Shown one piece after another: positions 1 through 12,527 of a DNA stretch of 64,000 nucleotides (positions are counted from its first letter, which is position 1; each line of letters starts with the position of its first letter). The DNA lies in the NCBI RefSeq assembly GCF_021462225.1, contig NC_061794.1, forward strand, positions 42,098,914-42,162,913, in the 5' to 3' direction. This stretch comes from Girardinichthys multiradiatus. Lineage: Eukaryota > Chordata > Actinopteri > Cyprinodontiformes > Goodeidae. Below the pieces are notes generated by a model. The model was given only the letters and a program-made list of their open reading frames with translations. It was not told where the DNA came from and ran no database searches. The position numbers were made by a program, and so were the translations under genes.

Positions 1-1
1 G

Positions 2-3000
2 GAGATCCTGGTGGTGGTTGGAGGCTGTGACCAGGACTGTGATGAGCTGGTCACAGTGGACTGTTACAACCCTCAGACTGGTCAGTGGCGCTACCTGGCT
101 GAATTTCCCGACCACCTTGGAGGAGGTTACAGCATTGCTGCCCTCGGAAACGATATGTATGTCACAGGTAAGAAGCCCAAATGAACTTTCTTCAACACAG
201 TTCTGATCAGGGGGCTGGTTGTCATTAAAAAAAAAACCAGTATTGATATATTTTAAAGTAAAAAGTTTCATAATCTTTCTTATGTAAATAAAGCAGATAT
301 TTCAGCTCTGTTAAAGTTGAACCCACTATGCCATATTTGGTGTGTGTTGGAGTTATAGTTATCTTAAAGTCAGAGTGCAGATTTCCATTTCTGCCCCTGA
401 ATTGTTTTTAAATTATTAATAATTTGCAACCTCCATTAATATTCCCTGTGCCTGAGGAGGGCAGATGAGGCGATGCAGATGCTGCCAGGAAAGCAGTCGT
501 CCTATTTTTGTCGTCATCATTATTAACACTGGAATACCCTGTTCTTCAAAACAGCCCAAAATAGAAAAGTTACCAGATCTTGAACTTTGATCCTCTGGCT
601 CCTGAAGGGAACTGATGATGTGGCATTATTTTAGCAGCATTAACTAATCACCTCATTTATAGATATAACAGTGCCACTGGATTGCATAACACTGACATGC
701 TCAGTTCTGGTTCTTAAAACTGAACATTGTTAGAAAGTCATGTTTTTGACTTTAAAATGACAACATGAATAATTCCAAAACATTTTCTAGATTTAACTTA
801 AAGTGTATCTTGTACATTTTTTGGGAAAAGCAAACAAACGCGAAACATAAAAATAAAAGCTGCAAAAACGACTTGTGTCTTGTTACGCCAGGTTCCCCTC
901 TAACAGTGTGCGTGGAACAGAATAGAATAAAAAAAACAATAAAGGTTTTTTCTGTTCTATACATAGTGCTTTTTATTCAGTTTCAGCATTTAGTCTTACT
1001 GGATGCACACCTAATATCAGCTGTAGTGAATCAGAAAGATTGTCCTACTGAGTAGGATTTTCTGATTCTTGCTTGTTGGTGTCGTTTTGCTGAAAGCATT
1101 GCCGAGAGTATAAGAACCCACATATGAGTAATTGTCAATACAGAGTAGCAATATAATTACTAATTAAAACCATTATAGTTTCAATTTATTTGAAATTGTT
1201 TTATTTTCAGTCACATTTTACTGACAGTACATATTTTATTTGTTTTACCTCCATAGAATCACTTTAAATACAAAACAATAGTTCATTTGAACATTTACTG
1301 CTTCTTTCCAGCCTTGCCACATGTGTCACTTAAGGACAGCTCTTAAATTTGACTCGCCCTTGATGGCTTGGCTTTTGCATGCAGGACGATGCTCCACGCA
1401 GTGCAGTCTTTGTGTATCCACTGTGCTGATGAGCGACACCAGGCTAACACTGCAGTGGTGAAGCTGAGGGCTGAAACACCTTGCAGCAGGTGGTGGATGT
1501 GGTTTTGCTGAAACTTGTGTAGTTTGGGCATCGCTGTGTGTGTGATGTGATGGCTGCTAGGGATCTCGTACCCTGAGAAGATGTCAGAATCCTGCATCAT
1601 CAGCTGGTCAGCGAGGCGAATGTAGAGGGTAGGCGCCGCATGTTAGTTTCACCACGCTTGGGGTGTCCCTCGACATCTTTGCCCACTTTTCCAGAGTTTG
1701 CTGCATACCTGACAGTTTTCCTGCTCCTGCTAGCTAAGTAGTTATTATTCGGCGTTGTCTTAGTGTTTTTCTTCTTTCTTTTTTTTTTAGATATTTTATC
1801 AAACTGCTAGTGGGAAGCGTTGGACTTTGACCCTCATCTTTACAAGTTTGCTGAGCATAATCAGCTTTACTTTTGTCACCTTTATTCACTTGGAAGACCT
1901 CCACATCATTCCTTTTCTACCGTCTGGCTCTAGTTAAGGGAAGAGCATCACGCTGCATAGAGGTGGTGTCAGTCCTGCTGCTGCTGCTTATTGGGCTGGA
2001 GTATGAGTGCACAGACTGATGCTATCTACTGTGGGAAAACTGTAGCTGGTGTTTGGTCCTGTAGTATCAGAACCTTCTTGTGATTATTTATGAATGATCT
2101 ATTTGGTGCTCAGACACTGCACATCACCAGAGATACACCTATGCTCACAGTAAAACGTGGTGAAGGCAGCATTATGCTTTTGGGTTACTTTTCTTCAGAT
2201 GAATCTGGGGTTTTTGTCAAAGTGGATGAAATTAGAAACTGTACCAATTACTAGTCGGTTCTGACCCAAACCCTTCAGGTGTTTACGAGAAAGTTGAATG
2301 TGGATTTTCTCTTTCAGCAAAACAGTCCACTAATACATCTAGAAAATCAACAGAAGAAAGACTTCAGGGGAAGAAAAGTAAAGATTTGGAGAATTCAGAA
2401 GTAAATCTGACTGTGGACAAGCGATGTCCTCAGAATCTGATAGATCTGAAGGAAAAGTGGAGGAAATTGACCAAGTGAAGAACTGGCTGATAGACGTCTA
2501 TAAAAAACTGAATTATTTAATTAAATTAAAAGAGGTTTTAGTTTAAGGATTTCTGCAACCGTGTTAGTGCAGCTCATTCATTTTTTTAGATATAGATTTT
2601 TTTTAACAGACTTGACGGTTTGGATGTTAAATTGTGAAAGGCATTTACATTATATGCTCACCTGCTTGCATCTCACCATCTATGCTCCAGGAAGCCAGAA
2701 AGATGAGGCTTGGGCACTAATGGGTCTTCCAGCTAGATAATAACCCTAAGCTTACAGGACTCTGTTACACCAGGTCTGTCTGGAGGAATGGGCCAGAATT
2801 CCTGCTAACTATTGTGAGGAGTTTGTGGAAAATAACTAAAATGTCTGACACACCACATACAGTCTAAAGGGCAATGCTACCAAATATTAAGGAAATGTAT
2901 GCAAACTTATGAACTTGAAGAAAGTAAAAAATAATAAAAAATTTCCCTCTGTCTATTCTGGCATTTAGCGACTGGAAATAATGTTGGTTGTACTAACTGA

Positions 3001-6000
3001 CCTAAACAAGAACAGATTAGTCTGATTAACCATCAGTGAGGAGAAAATGTCATCTTTCTGTAGAAAGTATGAAAATATGCGGTTTGAGCTGAATAGACAT
3101 GGTCTAGATAAGTCATTTACAAACTAATTGAACAATGTAAAATCTGCACCTGTAAATTTTCTTTGTGTGGAGTAATCTTAAATAAAACTACATCTACAAA
3201 GACTAAGCATGGGTGTAAAGAACTGTGCAGACCCTTTTAATAACTTCGTCTCTATTGATTGATCTTGAATTTATTGCCTTTGTATAAAAACATGAAAGTG
3301 CAGCAGATGCACAGTTTGAGTCTGTAAAACTGCTTTAGTAGCAGCTGACTATTGTGGCTTCGCAGCATTAAGTTGGTGGAGTCTAAATTTAGAGCTATGA
3401 AATGCGGGGGGGGGGGGGGTACAACAGATGCCTATTAACCTCATCTAATTCTGCCTGCCTGTTCAAGGAGAGAGTTTTTATTTATACTGCGTTCATTTTT
3501 GTTTGTTCTTTGCAATGACAGACGTGACTATGTACTTGTTAAGGACGCTATACAGGTAGATACTTGTCTGCTAACCAGACATTCAGCATGCAAGGATGTT
3601 ATTTACTCTCCAAGGAGTTTCCAAGACTATCCCCATAACTTTTATAACATATTTTAAGCTAAATCGCTGTTCAACATATGAGTAAAATTGTCTGAGGTCA
3701 AAATGCTCATGTTCTTCAGGTGGATCTGATGGCTCCCGCCTCTACGACGGCGTGTGGCGCTACAAGTCCAGTGTGAACGAGTGGACGGAGGTGTCCCCCA
3801 TGCTGAAGGCCCGCGAGTACCACAGTTCCTGTGTGCTGAAGGGCCAGCTGTACGTGGTGGCGTCAGACAGCACCGAGCGCTACGACCAAGCTCTGGACTG
3901 CTGGGAGGCCTTGCCAGGCATGCTGCATCCAATGGACAACTGCTCCACAACCGCATGCAACGGGCGCCTGTATGCCATCGGCTCTCTGACCGGTGAGGAC
4001 ACGATAGCCATCCAGAGCTACGACACTGACACCAACCGCTGGACCATGGTGAACTGTGGACAGCTGCCTCCGTGGTCCTTCACTCCGAAAACGGTGACCC
4101 TCAATGGCCTCATTTACTTTGTTAGGTGAGTGGTCTCCAACTGGTTCTCTGTTTTAAATTGCTCTGGCTGTTTTTTTTTTGTTTCTGTTGTTGTTGTTGT
4201 AGGCAGATATGAAAAGACCTTGACAACATGCACTGATGAATTATTACAAATAAGATAACTCATCATTTCTCAATCCTAAATCATAAGCATACTCGTTTAT
4301 TCTAACAAAAAAAAGCTAAAAATGCCTGAATATCAACCCATAGAAGGATTTACCAGGTTGGAAAAGTCATCAGAGCTGCGGTTGTCAGTGAAGTGAGCAC
4401 GAGTCCATATGAAGCAGTGGCTGTTTGGTCAGTAACAGCCTTTCTCTATTTGCAGGGATGACTCGGCTGAAGTTGATGTTTATAATCCACAAAAGAACGA
4501 GTGGGACAAAATTAGCCCTATGAACCAGGTTTGTATTTCACATCAGATGATTGTTTGCTGGCCTGCTTTAATAATAGGTAAGGTAAGTTTATTTATATAG
4601 CGCTTTTCAGCAACGAGACACTCAAAGCGCTGTACATACAATTACAATACAATCACAAAGCAAATAAACACAGATACAGAAAAACAAATCAAATGATAAA
4701 ATCAAACAGAGGTAATTTAAAAAAGTTAAATAAAATAAAATAAAGAGAATAGAATAATGGATAAGAAAATGAAAGGAAAATTGGACTGAAAACGCAACTA
4801 ATAATGTTTAGATGGCCCAGTCAAAGGCCACTCTAAACAAATAAGTTTTTAATCTTGATTTGAAGCCACTTAGGGTTTCGGCGCTTTTACAGTTTTCTGG
4901 GAGTTTATTCCAGATTAGTGGAGCACAGGAAATAAAAACTGCTTCTCCATGTTTGGTTCTGGTTCTGTGTATGCAGAGTAGATTTGAGCCAGAAGACCTG
5001 AGAGGTCTGGGTGGTTGATCCACTGACAACAAGTCAGCAATGTATTTTGGTGCTAAGCCTTTCAATGATTTATAGACTAACAGAAGTATTTTAAAGTCTA
5101 TTCTCTGAGCTACAGGGAGCCAGTGTAGGGACTTTAGAACCGGGGTGATGTGCTCCACTTTCTTAGTTCTAGTGAGGATGCGGGCAGCAGCGTTCTGGAT
5201 CAACTGCAGCTGTCTGATCGACTTTTTAGGCAGACCTGTGAAGACACCGTTGCAGTAATCAATTCTACTAAAGATGAACGCATTAATTAGTCTTTCAAGG
5301 TCCTGCTGAGACATTACTCCTTTAATCCTGGAGATGGTGGCCTAGTGGTTAGAACAGGAGGTTCGCGTTCCAGAGGGGCCAGGTTCGTATCCCACAGATT
5401 GCCACTCAGGGTCCCTGAGCAAGACCCTTAGCCCCAGAATGCTCCCCAGGCGCTGCACAATGGCAGCCCACTGCTCCCTATAAGGGATGGGTTAAATGCA
5501 GAGGACAAATTTTGTTGTAATGTACATGTGCAATGACCAATAAAGATGATTATTATTATGTTCTTTAGGTGATAGAAGGCCGACCTTGTTACTACCTTTA
5601 TGTGCCTCTGAAGGTTTAGGTCTGAGTCCATCACTACACCCAGGTTTCGAGCCTGACTGGTGGTTTCTAGCTGTATAAACTGAAGCTGTGTGCTAACTTT
5701 TAAACGCTCTTTCTTTGGTCCAAAGATTATTACTTCAGTTTTGTTTTGATTCAGCTGAAGAAAAGTTTGGCACATCCATGCATTGATTTCTTCTAAGCCT
5801 TTACCCAGCACTTGAATGGGTTCATAGTCACCTGGTGACATTGTAACGTATAGCTGTGTGTCGTCTGCATAGTTATGATAACTTACGTTGTTGTTTATTA
5901 AAATCTGAGTTAGGGGGAGCATGTAGATACTGAATAGGAGGGGCCCTAAGATGGACCCTTGGGGAACGCCACATGATTTTTGTGCTCTCTGATGTAAAGT

Positions 6001-9000
6001 TACCTGCTGACACAAAAAAGTCCCTGTCCTTCAAGTAGGATTTAAACCAGTTGAGTGCTGTACCAGAAAGGCCGACCCAGTTTTCCAGGTGCTCTAATAA
6101 AATGGAGTGATCAACAGTGTCGAATGCTGCACTAAGGTCCAATAATGCCAGCACTGTGGTTCTTCCACAGTCTGCATTTATACGGATGTCATTGAACACC
6201 TTGACAAGAGCAGTCTCTGTACTGTGGTGAGCAGGAAGCCTGACTGGAAGACATCGAAGCGGATGGTCGTTGTAAGGAAGTTGTTTTAATGTTGAAACAC
6301 AGCTTTTTCAATAATCTTACTGATGAAGGGGAGGTTTGATATAGGCCTGTAGTTCTGTAGTAGCAGCTTGTCCAAGTTGCTCTTTTTCAATAGAGGTTTG
6401 ATAATTGGTGCTTTCAGGGCCTGGGGGAAAACACCTGACAAAAGGGACGTGTTTATTATTTGTGTTAAATCAGATGTTATTACAGGCAAAGCTTTCTTAA
6501 GGAAAGCTGTGGGTAAAACATTGACAGCAGGAAGAAGAGCTTAGTTGGTATACGATTTCTTCTAAGATTTTGTAGTTTATTTGGTGAAATTGGGACACTT
6601 TGTCAAAATCAGTTCTAGTTGGAGACAACATTGGTACTGGAGTTGATGTGGATGTGCTGACTGCCTCTCTGATCTTTTGGGTTTTTTCAGTAAAGAATTT
6701 AGCAAATTAATTGTAGGCCCTGGTAGAGTGGAGTTCAGATGCTACAGTTACAGGAGGGTTTGTTAACCTGTCGACCGTGGCAAATAATACACGAGCATTG
6801 TTAATGTTTTTGCTGATGATCTCGGAAAAGAAAGATTCCCTTGTATTTTTCAGTTGTAGGTTATATCTGTATAGTCTCTCTTTATAGATAATATAGTGAA
6901 CCTGGAGTCCAGTCTTTCGCCACCTGCGTTCAGCTTTTCAACACTCCTTTTTTTCACTTCTGACTGGTGGAGCACTTCTACATGGAGACATTTTCTTCCC
7001 AGAAACGACTTTCACTTTAATTGGAGCAATTGAATCAGTGATGTCTGAGATTTTAGAATGAAAGTTTTCTACCAGCTCATCTACAGTGTTACAGGGCAAA
7101 GTGGAGGTAGAAGAGTAAATCTGGTTAAAGGTTTCAGCAGCACCGTCCTTAAAGATGCGTTTTCTTATCATGTCTCTTTGGCAAACTGAGTCATTAGAGA
7201 TGATGCTTTCAAAAATAACAGAAAAGTGGTCAGATAGGGCAACATCAGTTACAGACACCTTGGAAATGTTTAGACCCTTAGTGATGATCAAGTCCAAAAT
7301 ATGTCCCTGTTTGTGCCTTTGCTGTTTAACATGTTTAACCAACATTTCTAAGAGTGTCACATAGATCTATTGTACTTCTGTCTTCAGGATTGTCCATGTG
7401 AATGTTGAAGTCTCCCACAATAATTAAACACTCATAATCAACACATATCACAGATAAAAGCTCATTAAAATCACTGATAAAGTTTGTTTTGGACTTAGGA
7501 GGCCTGGAAATATTCAAGAACATGGTTCAGACCAGGCTCTTTACCTGGAGGGCCAAATATTCAAAAGAGTCAAATTTGCCCAAAAATACTTTTTAACACT
7601 CTAATAAATCTTTAAACAAAGTGCCCCCCCCCCCTCCACCTTTTCTTTGCTGTCTGCTCTCACAAAGAAATTTGTAGTTTGGAGGCGTCGACTCTATCAG
7701 AATGGGAGCTTCATTAAATTCATGTAACCATGTTTCTGTTAAAAACATAACATCAAGATCGTGGTCAGTAATGAAGTCATTGATTAAAAATGATTTTCCT
7801 GACAGAGATCTAATGTTCAGTAAAGCCAGTTTATATGACTTAGTTGCTGATATTAACTCTGTCTGGTTGTACACAGGCTGTTTTTCCTGGACATGCTCAT
7901 TTCTGATAGAGTTACCACTGTTACTCTGTATCACAGAGAAGTGATTTGAAGGTCCTGATTAGGGGGAGATAGATTAGGAGGTGGTGGAGCTCTGCGGCAT
8001 TTGGAAGATGTTGGTCCAGTAGCAGGGCCACGGCCACGAGGTGTATTAAATGGAGAAGATGTCGGAGCCATTTGGGTCCGGATTTTAAGAGCTTTTTTCA
8101 TGTTATCAGAATCCAGTAAAGCAAAAAGTGGGCTCAGTGGGGAGATGGGAGAGTTCTGTGCAGTCTGGGTCGGGGTCTGGGGTGAGGGGGCTTTACCGGG
8201 GGTGTCGGTCTGGGTCTGGGTTTTGGGGGTATAACGGGGGGGTCCACCTTTCCTGTGGATTTTGACGGGGCGACCTTTTGTGATGACCTCTCTTTCTCAG
8301 CCAACTGGCTGATTGTTTCTGCTGGAGCTGTTGGAGGCAGCGTTATCATTGTTGTTGATACTCCATGTTCTCTGCTGAAGGTCGAAGCTGCTGGCGGATT
8401 ATTTACTGAATAGAAGAGATTAGATGTGAGACGTCTGGCACCCGGCTTGTTCAAACAGAAACCAACTTGCTTGAAGAGTTGTCTTTTTTCCCAAAAAATA
8501 CAGGTCCTTCTCAAAATATTAGCATATTGTGATAAAGTTCATTATTTTCCATGATGTCATGATGAAAATTTAACATTCATATATTTTAGATTCATTGCAC
8601 ACTAACTGAAATATTTCAGGTCTTTTATTGTCTTAATACGGATGATTTTGGCATACAGCTCATGAAAACCCAAAATTCATATCTCACAAAATTAGCATAT
8701 TTCATCTGACCAATAAAAGAAAAGTGTTTTTAATACAAAAAACGTCAACCTTCAAATAGTCAGTCAGTCATTTTCTACCACTTATTCCATAGTGGGTCGC
8801 GGGGGAGCTGGTGCCTATCTCCAGCAGTCTATAGGCGAGAGGCAGGGTACACCCTGGACAGATTGCCAGTCCATCACAGGGCAACACACAAACAACCATG
8901 CACACACTCATTCATACACCTACGGTCAATTTAGAGTGACCAATTAACCTAACAGGCATGTCTTTGGACTGTGGGAGGAAGCTGGTGTACCTGGTGAGAA

Positions 9001-12000
9001 CCCACGCATGCACGGGGAGAACATGCAAACTCCATGCAGAAAGACCCCCGGCCGGGAATCGAACCCAGGACCTTCTTGCTGCAGGGCAACAGTGCTACCA
9101 ACTGCGCCACCGTGCCACCAACCTTACTTCAAATAATCATGTACAATTATGCACTCAATACTTGGTCAGGAATCCTTTTGCAGAAATGACTGCTTCAATG
9201 CGGCGTGGCATGGAGGCAATCAGCCTGTGGCACTGCTGAGGTCTTATGGAGGCCCAGGATGCTTCGATAGCGGCCTTTAGCTCATCCAGAGTGTTGGGTC
9301 TTGAGTCTCTCAACGTTCTCTTCACAATATCCCACAGATTCTCTATGGGGTTCAGGTCAGGAGAGTTGGCAGGCCAATTGAGCACAGTGATACCATGGTC
9401 AGTAAACCATTTACCAGTGGTTTTGGCACTGTGAGCAGGTACCAGGTCGTGCTGAAAAATGAAATCTTCATCTCCATAAGCTTTTCAGCAGATGGAAGCA
9501 TGAAGTGCTCCAAAATCTCCTGATAGCTAGCTGCATTGACCCTGCTCTTGATAAAACACAGTGGACCAACACCAGCAGCTGACACGGCACCCCAGACCAT
9601 CACTGACTGTGGGTACTTGACACTGGACTTCTGGCATTTTGGCATTTCCTTCTCCCCAGTCTTCCTCCAGACTCTGGCACCTTGATTTCCGAATGACATG
9701 CAGAATTTGCTTTCATCTGAAAAAAGTACTTTGGACCACTGAGCAACAGTCCAGTGCTGCTTCTCTGTAGCCCAGGTCAGGCGCTTCTGCCGCTGTTTCT
9801 GGTTCAAAAGTGGCTTGACCTGGGGAATGCGGCACCTGTAGCCCATTTCCTGCACACGCCTGTGCACGGTGGCTCTGGATGTTTCTACTCCAGACTCAGT
9901 CCACTGCTTCCGCAGGTCCCCCAAGGTCTGGAATCGGCCCTTCTCCACAATCTTCCTCACGGGTCCGGTCACCTCTTCTCGTTGTGCAGCGTTTTCTGCC
10001 ACACTTTTTCCTTCCCACAGACTTCCCACTGAGGTGCCTTGATACAGCACTCTGGGAACAGCCTATTCGTTCAGAAATTTCTTTCTGTGTCTTACCCTCT
10101 TGCTTGAGGGTGTCAATAGTGGCCTTCTGGACAGCAGTCAGGTCGGCAGTCTTACCCATGATTGGGGTTTTGAGTGATGAACCAGGCTGGGAGTTTTAAA
10201 GGCCTCAGGAATCTTTTGCAGGTGTTTAGAGTTAACTCGTTGATTCAGATGATTAGGTTCATAGCTCGTTTAGAGACCCTTTTAATGATATGCTAATTTT
10301 GTGAGATAGGAATTTTGGGTTTTCATGAGCTGTATGCCTAAATCATCTGTATTAAGACAATGAAAGACCTGAAATATTTCAGTTAGTGTGCAATGAATCT
10401 AAAATATATGAATGTTAAATTTTCATCATGACATTATGGAAAATAATGAACTTTATCACAATATGCTAATATTTTGAGAAGGACTTGTATTAAAGTTGTC
10501 GATGAAGTTCACAGGTGTGGTAGCACATGTTTTTTCAACCACTTATTAATCATCAGAAGTCTGGAAAAAATCTCATCTCCACAGAAAATTGGTGCAAAGG
10601 GTCCGCTAAGAAACACCTTGATATTGAGACCTCCAACAATATTCAGAAGACGAGGGAAATCCTCCTTCAGTCTTTCTGATTTTTTCTTAGCCACGTCATC
10701 CATGGCTCCACAGTGTATAATAAGGTTTTCTAGAGACGGGCGCTTTTCTGTGATTGCAAGAATATTCTCTGAGATATCAGACACGACGTTACTGGTACCA
10801 ATCATAACTTCTGTGTTTTTCTTATTACAGAAGTTTTTAATCCCATCCACAGCTGTGTTGCCCACTATTAGGGTTCTTGGTCTGGTGGGGAACTTTTTCT
10901 CTGGCAATTTAGGAGAAGACTGTTTAGAATGAAGTGAAGGTTGTTCTCAAACCTTTTATTGATCTCAGAAGATGGATCATTTTCCTGGTTTTCATTCTGT
11001 AGTGGAGCAAATCTGTTTTGGAGGGGAACTCCATTATTTCTAGCTGTCTCACTCCTATCAGTTGTTGTGACAGCAGCTTGCTGTCATAGTCTCCTTTTCC
11101 CAGGGGAAACGGAGGCATTTCTCTGTAATTCTGGCCATTCTAATTTATTTAATTGCTGAGATCTTCCAGTGAGTCGTCCACCTTGATTTTTTGGGGATGC
11201 CCCTAAAACATGCCAGGGGGGTCTGCCGGTAGGTTTATTCTCAGTGTTCTGTTTGCCGGCTGAGTTGTTGAGCTGGCTGTCACTGTTTGGGATCACCGGC
11301 AGAGTTGAATCATTGTTGTACCCCATATTCACCTCCACATTCACTTCTAGTCGATGGATTTTCGTCTCCAAAACTGCAAATTTCTGTAAAAGTTTGTCGA
11401 AGTCCTTTGTGGTGAAGGGAGGCATTTTGTGCTGATTAGCTGGTGTCAACTTGTCCTGCTTTCAAGTTTGATTATAAAAACATCAAAATCCTTTAGAAAA
11501 AAATAAAATAATAATAATCCTTGGGAGTCGCTGGTAAGAAGTAGTTTCAGTCCAATATTTCTGTAATTTTAGCTAAGAGATAAAAAGTTAGGAGTAAAAG
11601 AATGCAAGCAAGCAGGGAGCTTAGGAGAAAAGCGCCTGAGCAGGCAGAGAGGCGGAAGTAGCAACAGTGATAATAGTAATCTTTGACCTCCAGTGTAGTG
11701 AAACAAACTGGGCTAGGCACCCAGAATAGGACGAAAACCCAAAAAACAAGCAGGAAATGGCGTTCCTAGTGCTGTAGATTGTCTAATGGATTTATTGTTC
11801 AAACACAGCAGAAGCTCTAGAAATACTGAAGGAAAGGATACTATCTGATACATAGTTACACAAAATATTAAAAGGTTTAGCACAGTAGTCAGTTCAGATA
11901 CATTCCAAGCTTTAATTTTATCTTTACCATCCTAATTTTGTTTTGGAAATGCTTCTATTTTTCTGACCGGGTTTTGAATCTTTCAGGTTCACGTCGGAGG

Positions 12001-12316
12001 CAGCGTGGCAGTCCTCGGAGGGAAGCTGTTTGTATCCGGCGGTTACGACAACACGTTCGAGCTGTCGGATGTAGTGGAGGCATACGATCCAACAAACCGT
12101 GCCTGGACCCTGGCCGGGCGGCTCCCTCAGCGGACCTTCTGGCACGGCAGCGTCAGCATCTTCCGCCAGTTCATGCCTCTGGTGTCCAGCACTTTTGAAC
12201 CCACTGACGTACCAGAGTCCAACGCCATACACCTCCACAGGCACCAGCGCCACCAAGCGCTCCACAACCTTAACAACAATCTGAACCAGAACCAGGATGT
12301 GAACCCAGCGCATTGA
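2..12316 (+). CDS. klhl21: Kelch-like protein 21 (3' part of the gene, four exons)
   Basis: Substrate adaptor of CUL3 ubiquitin ligases; mammalian KLHL21 acts on Aurora B at the spindle midzone during cytokinesis (known of the family). Coding exons: 2..167, 3720..4125, 4456..4528 and 11987..12316 (TGA 12314..12316). All junctions are GT..AG and the reading frame joins cleanly into 324 residues. These hold the kelch propeller: GG doublets followed by spaced Y/W residues recur ([27 protein letters not shown]). The last exon carries DVVEAYDP and [15 protein letters not shown], which I recognise as the KLHL21 C-terminus, followed by a His/Asn/Gln-rich fish-specific tail. Full-length KLHL21 is about 600 residues, so the BTB and BACK domains lie in an exon upstream of base 1. 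Neighbouring zbtb48 and nol9 support the identity. The 7.5-kb last intron is almost entirely transposons. Confidence 0.9.
168..1329. other. klhl21 intron sequence, no recognisable element
   Basis: AT-rich intron sequence after the donor at 168. Short open frames around 750-1055 exist on both strands but have no domain or codon signal. I see no gene or named repeat here. Confidence 0.5.
1330..1735. other. GC-richer block in klhl21 intron, unidentified
   Basis: This stretch is visibly richer in G and C than its flanks. It holds an 85-codon open frame on the minus strand (1343..1600) beginning [16 protein letters not shown]. No known domain, zinc finger, transposase or RT motif is seen. It could be a degraded repeat, a pseudogene fragment or chance. 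I do not assign a function. Confidence 0.25.
2090..3030 (+). mobile_element. Tc1-like transposon relic
   Basis: Plus-strand translation in broken frames recalls the middle of Tc1 transposases: a histidine/serine stretch, then a segment like 'KVDGxxxxxxY' near 2210-2260. From about 2690 to 2900 there is a C-terminal-like segment reading 'NATKYQGN' near 2870-2890. Many stops are present, and terminal repeats cannot be delimited. It lies inside the klhl21 intron and is not functional. Confidence 0.5.
3031..3719. other. klhl21 intron remainder with poly-G run
   Basis: No gene or clear transposon is seen. A homopolymer run of about 14 G lies near 3405-3419. The acceptor AG at 3718-3719 follows, and the next klhl21 exon begins at 3720. 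Confidence 0.5.
5327..5562 (+). mobile_element. tRNA-derived SINE inserted in the L2 LINE
   Basis: A-box-like tggcctagtgg (5339-5349) and B-box-like ggttcgtatccc are followed by an unrelated body. It ends in an AATAAAGATG stretch and a TTATTAT-rich tail. Removing it rejoins the LINE reverse-transcriptase C-terminus: the frame ending FYHLKN on the 5' side continues into [15 protein letters not shown] on the other. This shows a clean insertion. Boundaries are approximate to a few bases. Confidence 0.75.
8501..10487 (-). mobile_element. Tc1-like element, copy A (inverted, broken transposase)
   Basis: The element begins CAGGTCCTTCTCAAAA and ends with the inverted form TTTTGAGAAGGACTTG. It is flanked by TA at 8499-8500 and 10488-10489, the Tc1/mariner target duplication. 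The minus-strand transposase begins [20 protein letters not shown] at 10159 and ends GFLTKY at 9155. Compared with the copy at 41604, it has one extra base near 9962-9966 and one missing base near 9480, both frameshifting. The DDE residues are still readable in pieces ([15 protein letters not shown]). A V-SINE (8759..9119) sits between the transposase stop and the terminal repeat. It interrupts the esterase part of ORF1 of the surrounding LINE. Confidence 0.93.
8759..9119 (-). mobile_element. V-SINE-type tRNA-derived SINE (copy 1) inside Tc1 copy A
   Basis: On the minus strand it starts with a tRNA-like head: A-box tggcgcagttgg and B-box ggttcgattcc. The vertebrate V-SINE/DANA-type core follows (gagtttgcatgttctcc, cagtccaaagacatgc) and a tail ending tagaaaatgactgac. 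The flanks are near-duplicate Tc1 sequence: aaccttcaaata at 8747-8758 and aaccttacttcaaata at 9120-9135, a target-site duplication with a small internal difference. Boundaries are therefore good to a few bases. Confidence 0.85.
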
Positions 12317-12527
12317 TCTGGGTCATGCATGTTCACTTTGTTCTCTGTTCAGTTTACCTCATTGCAGTAAGGGGAGGAGGGGAATCCTGATTCGGAAAAA
12401 TCTAATTATTCATATTGATAAGATTTGATAAGCGGCTCTTCAATATCTATATTATAACTTCTAAATTTATCCACTTTCATATAGATTTTAGCACCGCTAC
12501 CACTTGGCTCTAAGAGAATGAAGGGAA

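Larger units (their letters stand above)
4571..11660 (-). mobile_element. L2/CR1-type LINE, near full length, broken by insertions
   Basis: Read on the minus strand, domains come in the expected order. ORF1 start: [20 protein letters not shown] (11449 down to 11084), with a helical N-terminus. An esterase-like (SGNH) ORF1 segment follows (10907-10509: [30 protein letters not shown]), continuing past a Tc1 insertion at 8498-8134 into a Pro/Arg-rich tail. The AP-endonuclease start is at 7934-7593 ([24 protein letters not shown]) and 7523-7335 (VGDFNIHMD). Reverse transcriptase spans about 6489-5428 ([23 protein letters not shown]), and the C-terminal segment is at 5314-4808 ([10 protein letters not shown]). 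The 3' end is near 4571 with the 'tttatttatatagcgc' motif common at fish LINE ends. Frameshifts and stops separate every ORF. It lies antisense in the last klhl21 intron and is dead. Ends are approximate. Confidence 0.85.

Noticed and set aside
765..1055. 96-codon ORF in the klhl21 intron
   Set aside because: No similarity to any family I know, low-complexity AT-rich DNA, and an open frame also on the opposite strand.
8758..9120. tRNA gene candidates in the SINE heads
   Set aside because: A- and B-box words are present, but the DNA does not fold into a full tRNA and continues into the V-SINE core; these are tRNA-derived SINEs.
10474..10932. 152-codon plus-strand ORF
   Set aside because: It is the antisense shadow of the LINE ORF1 esterase segment on the minus strand.
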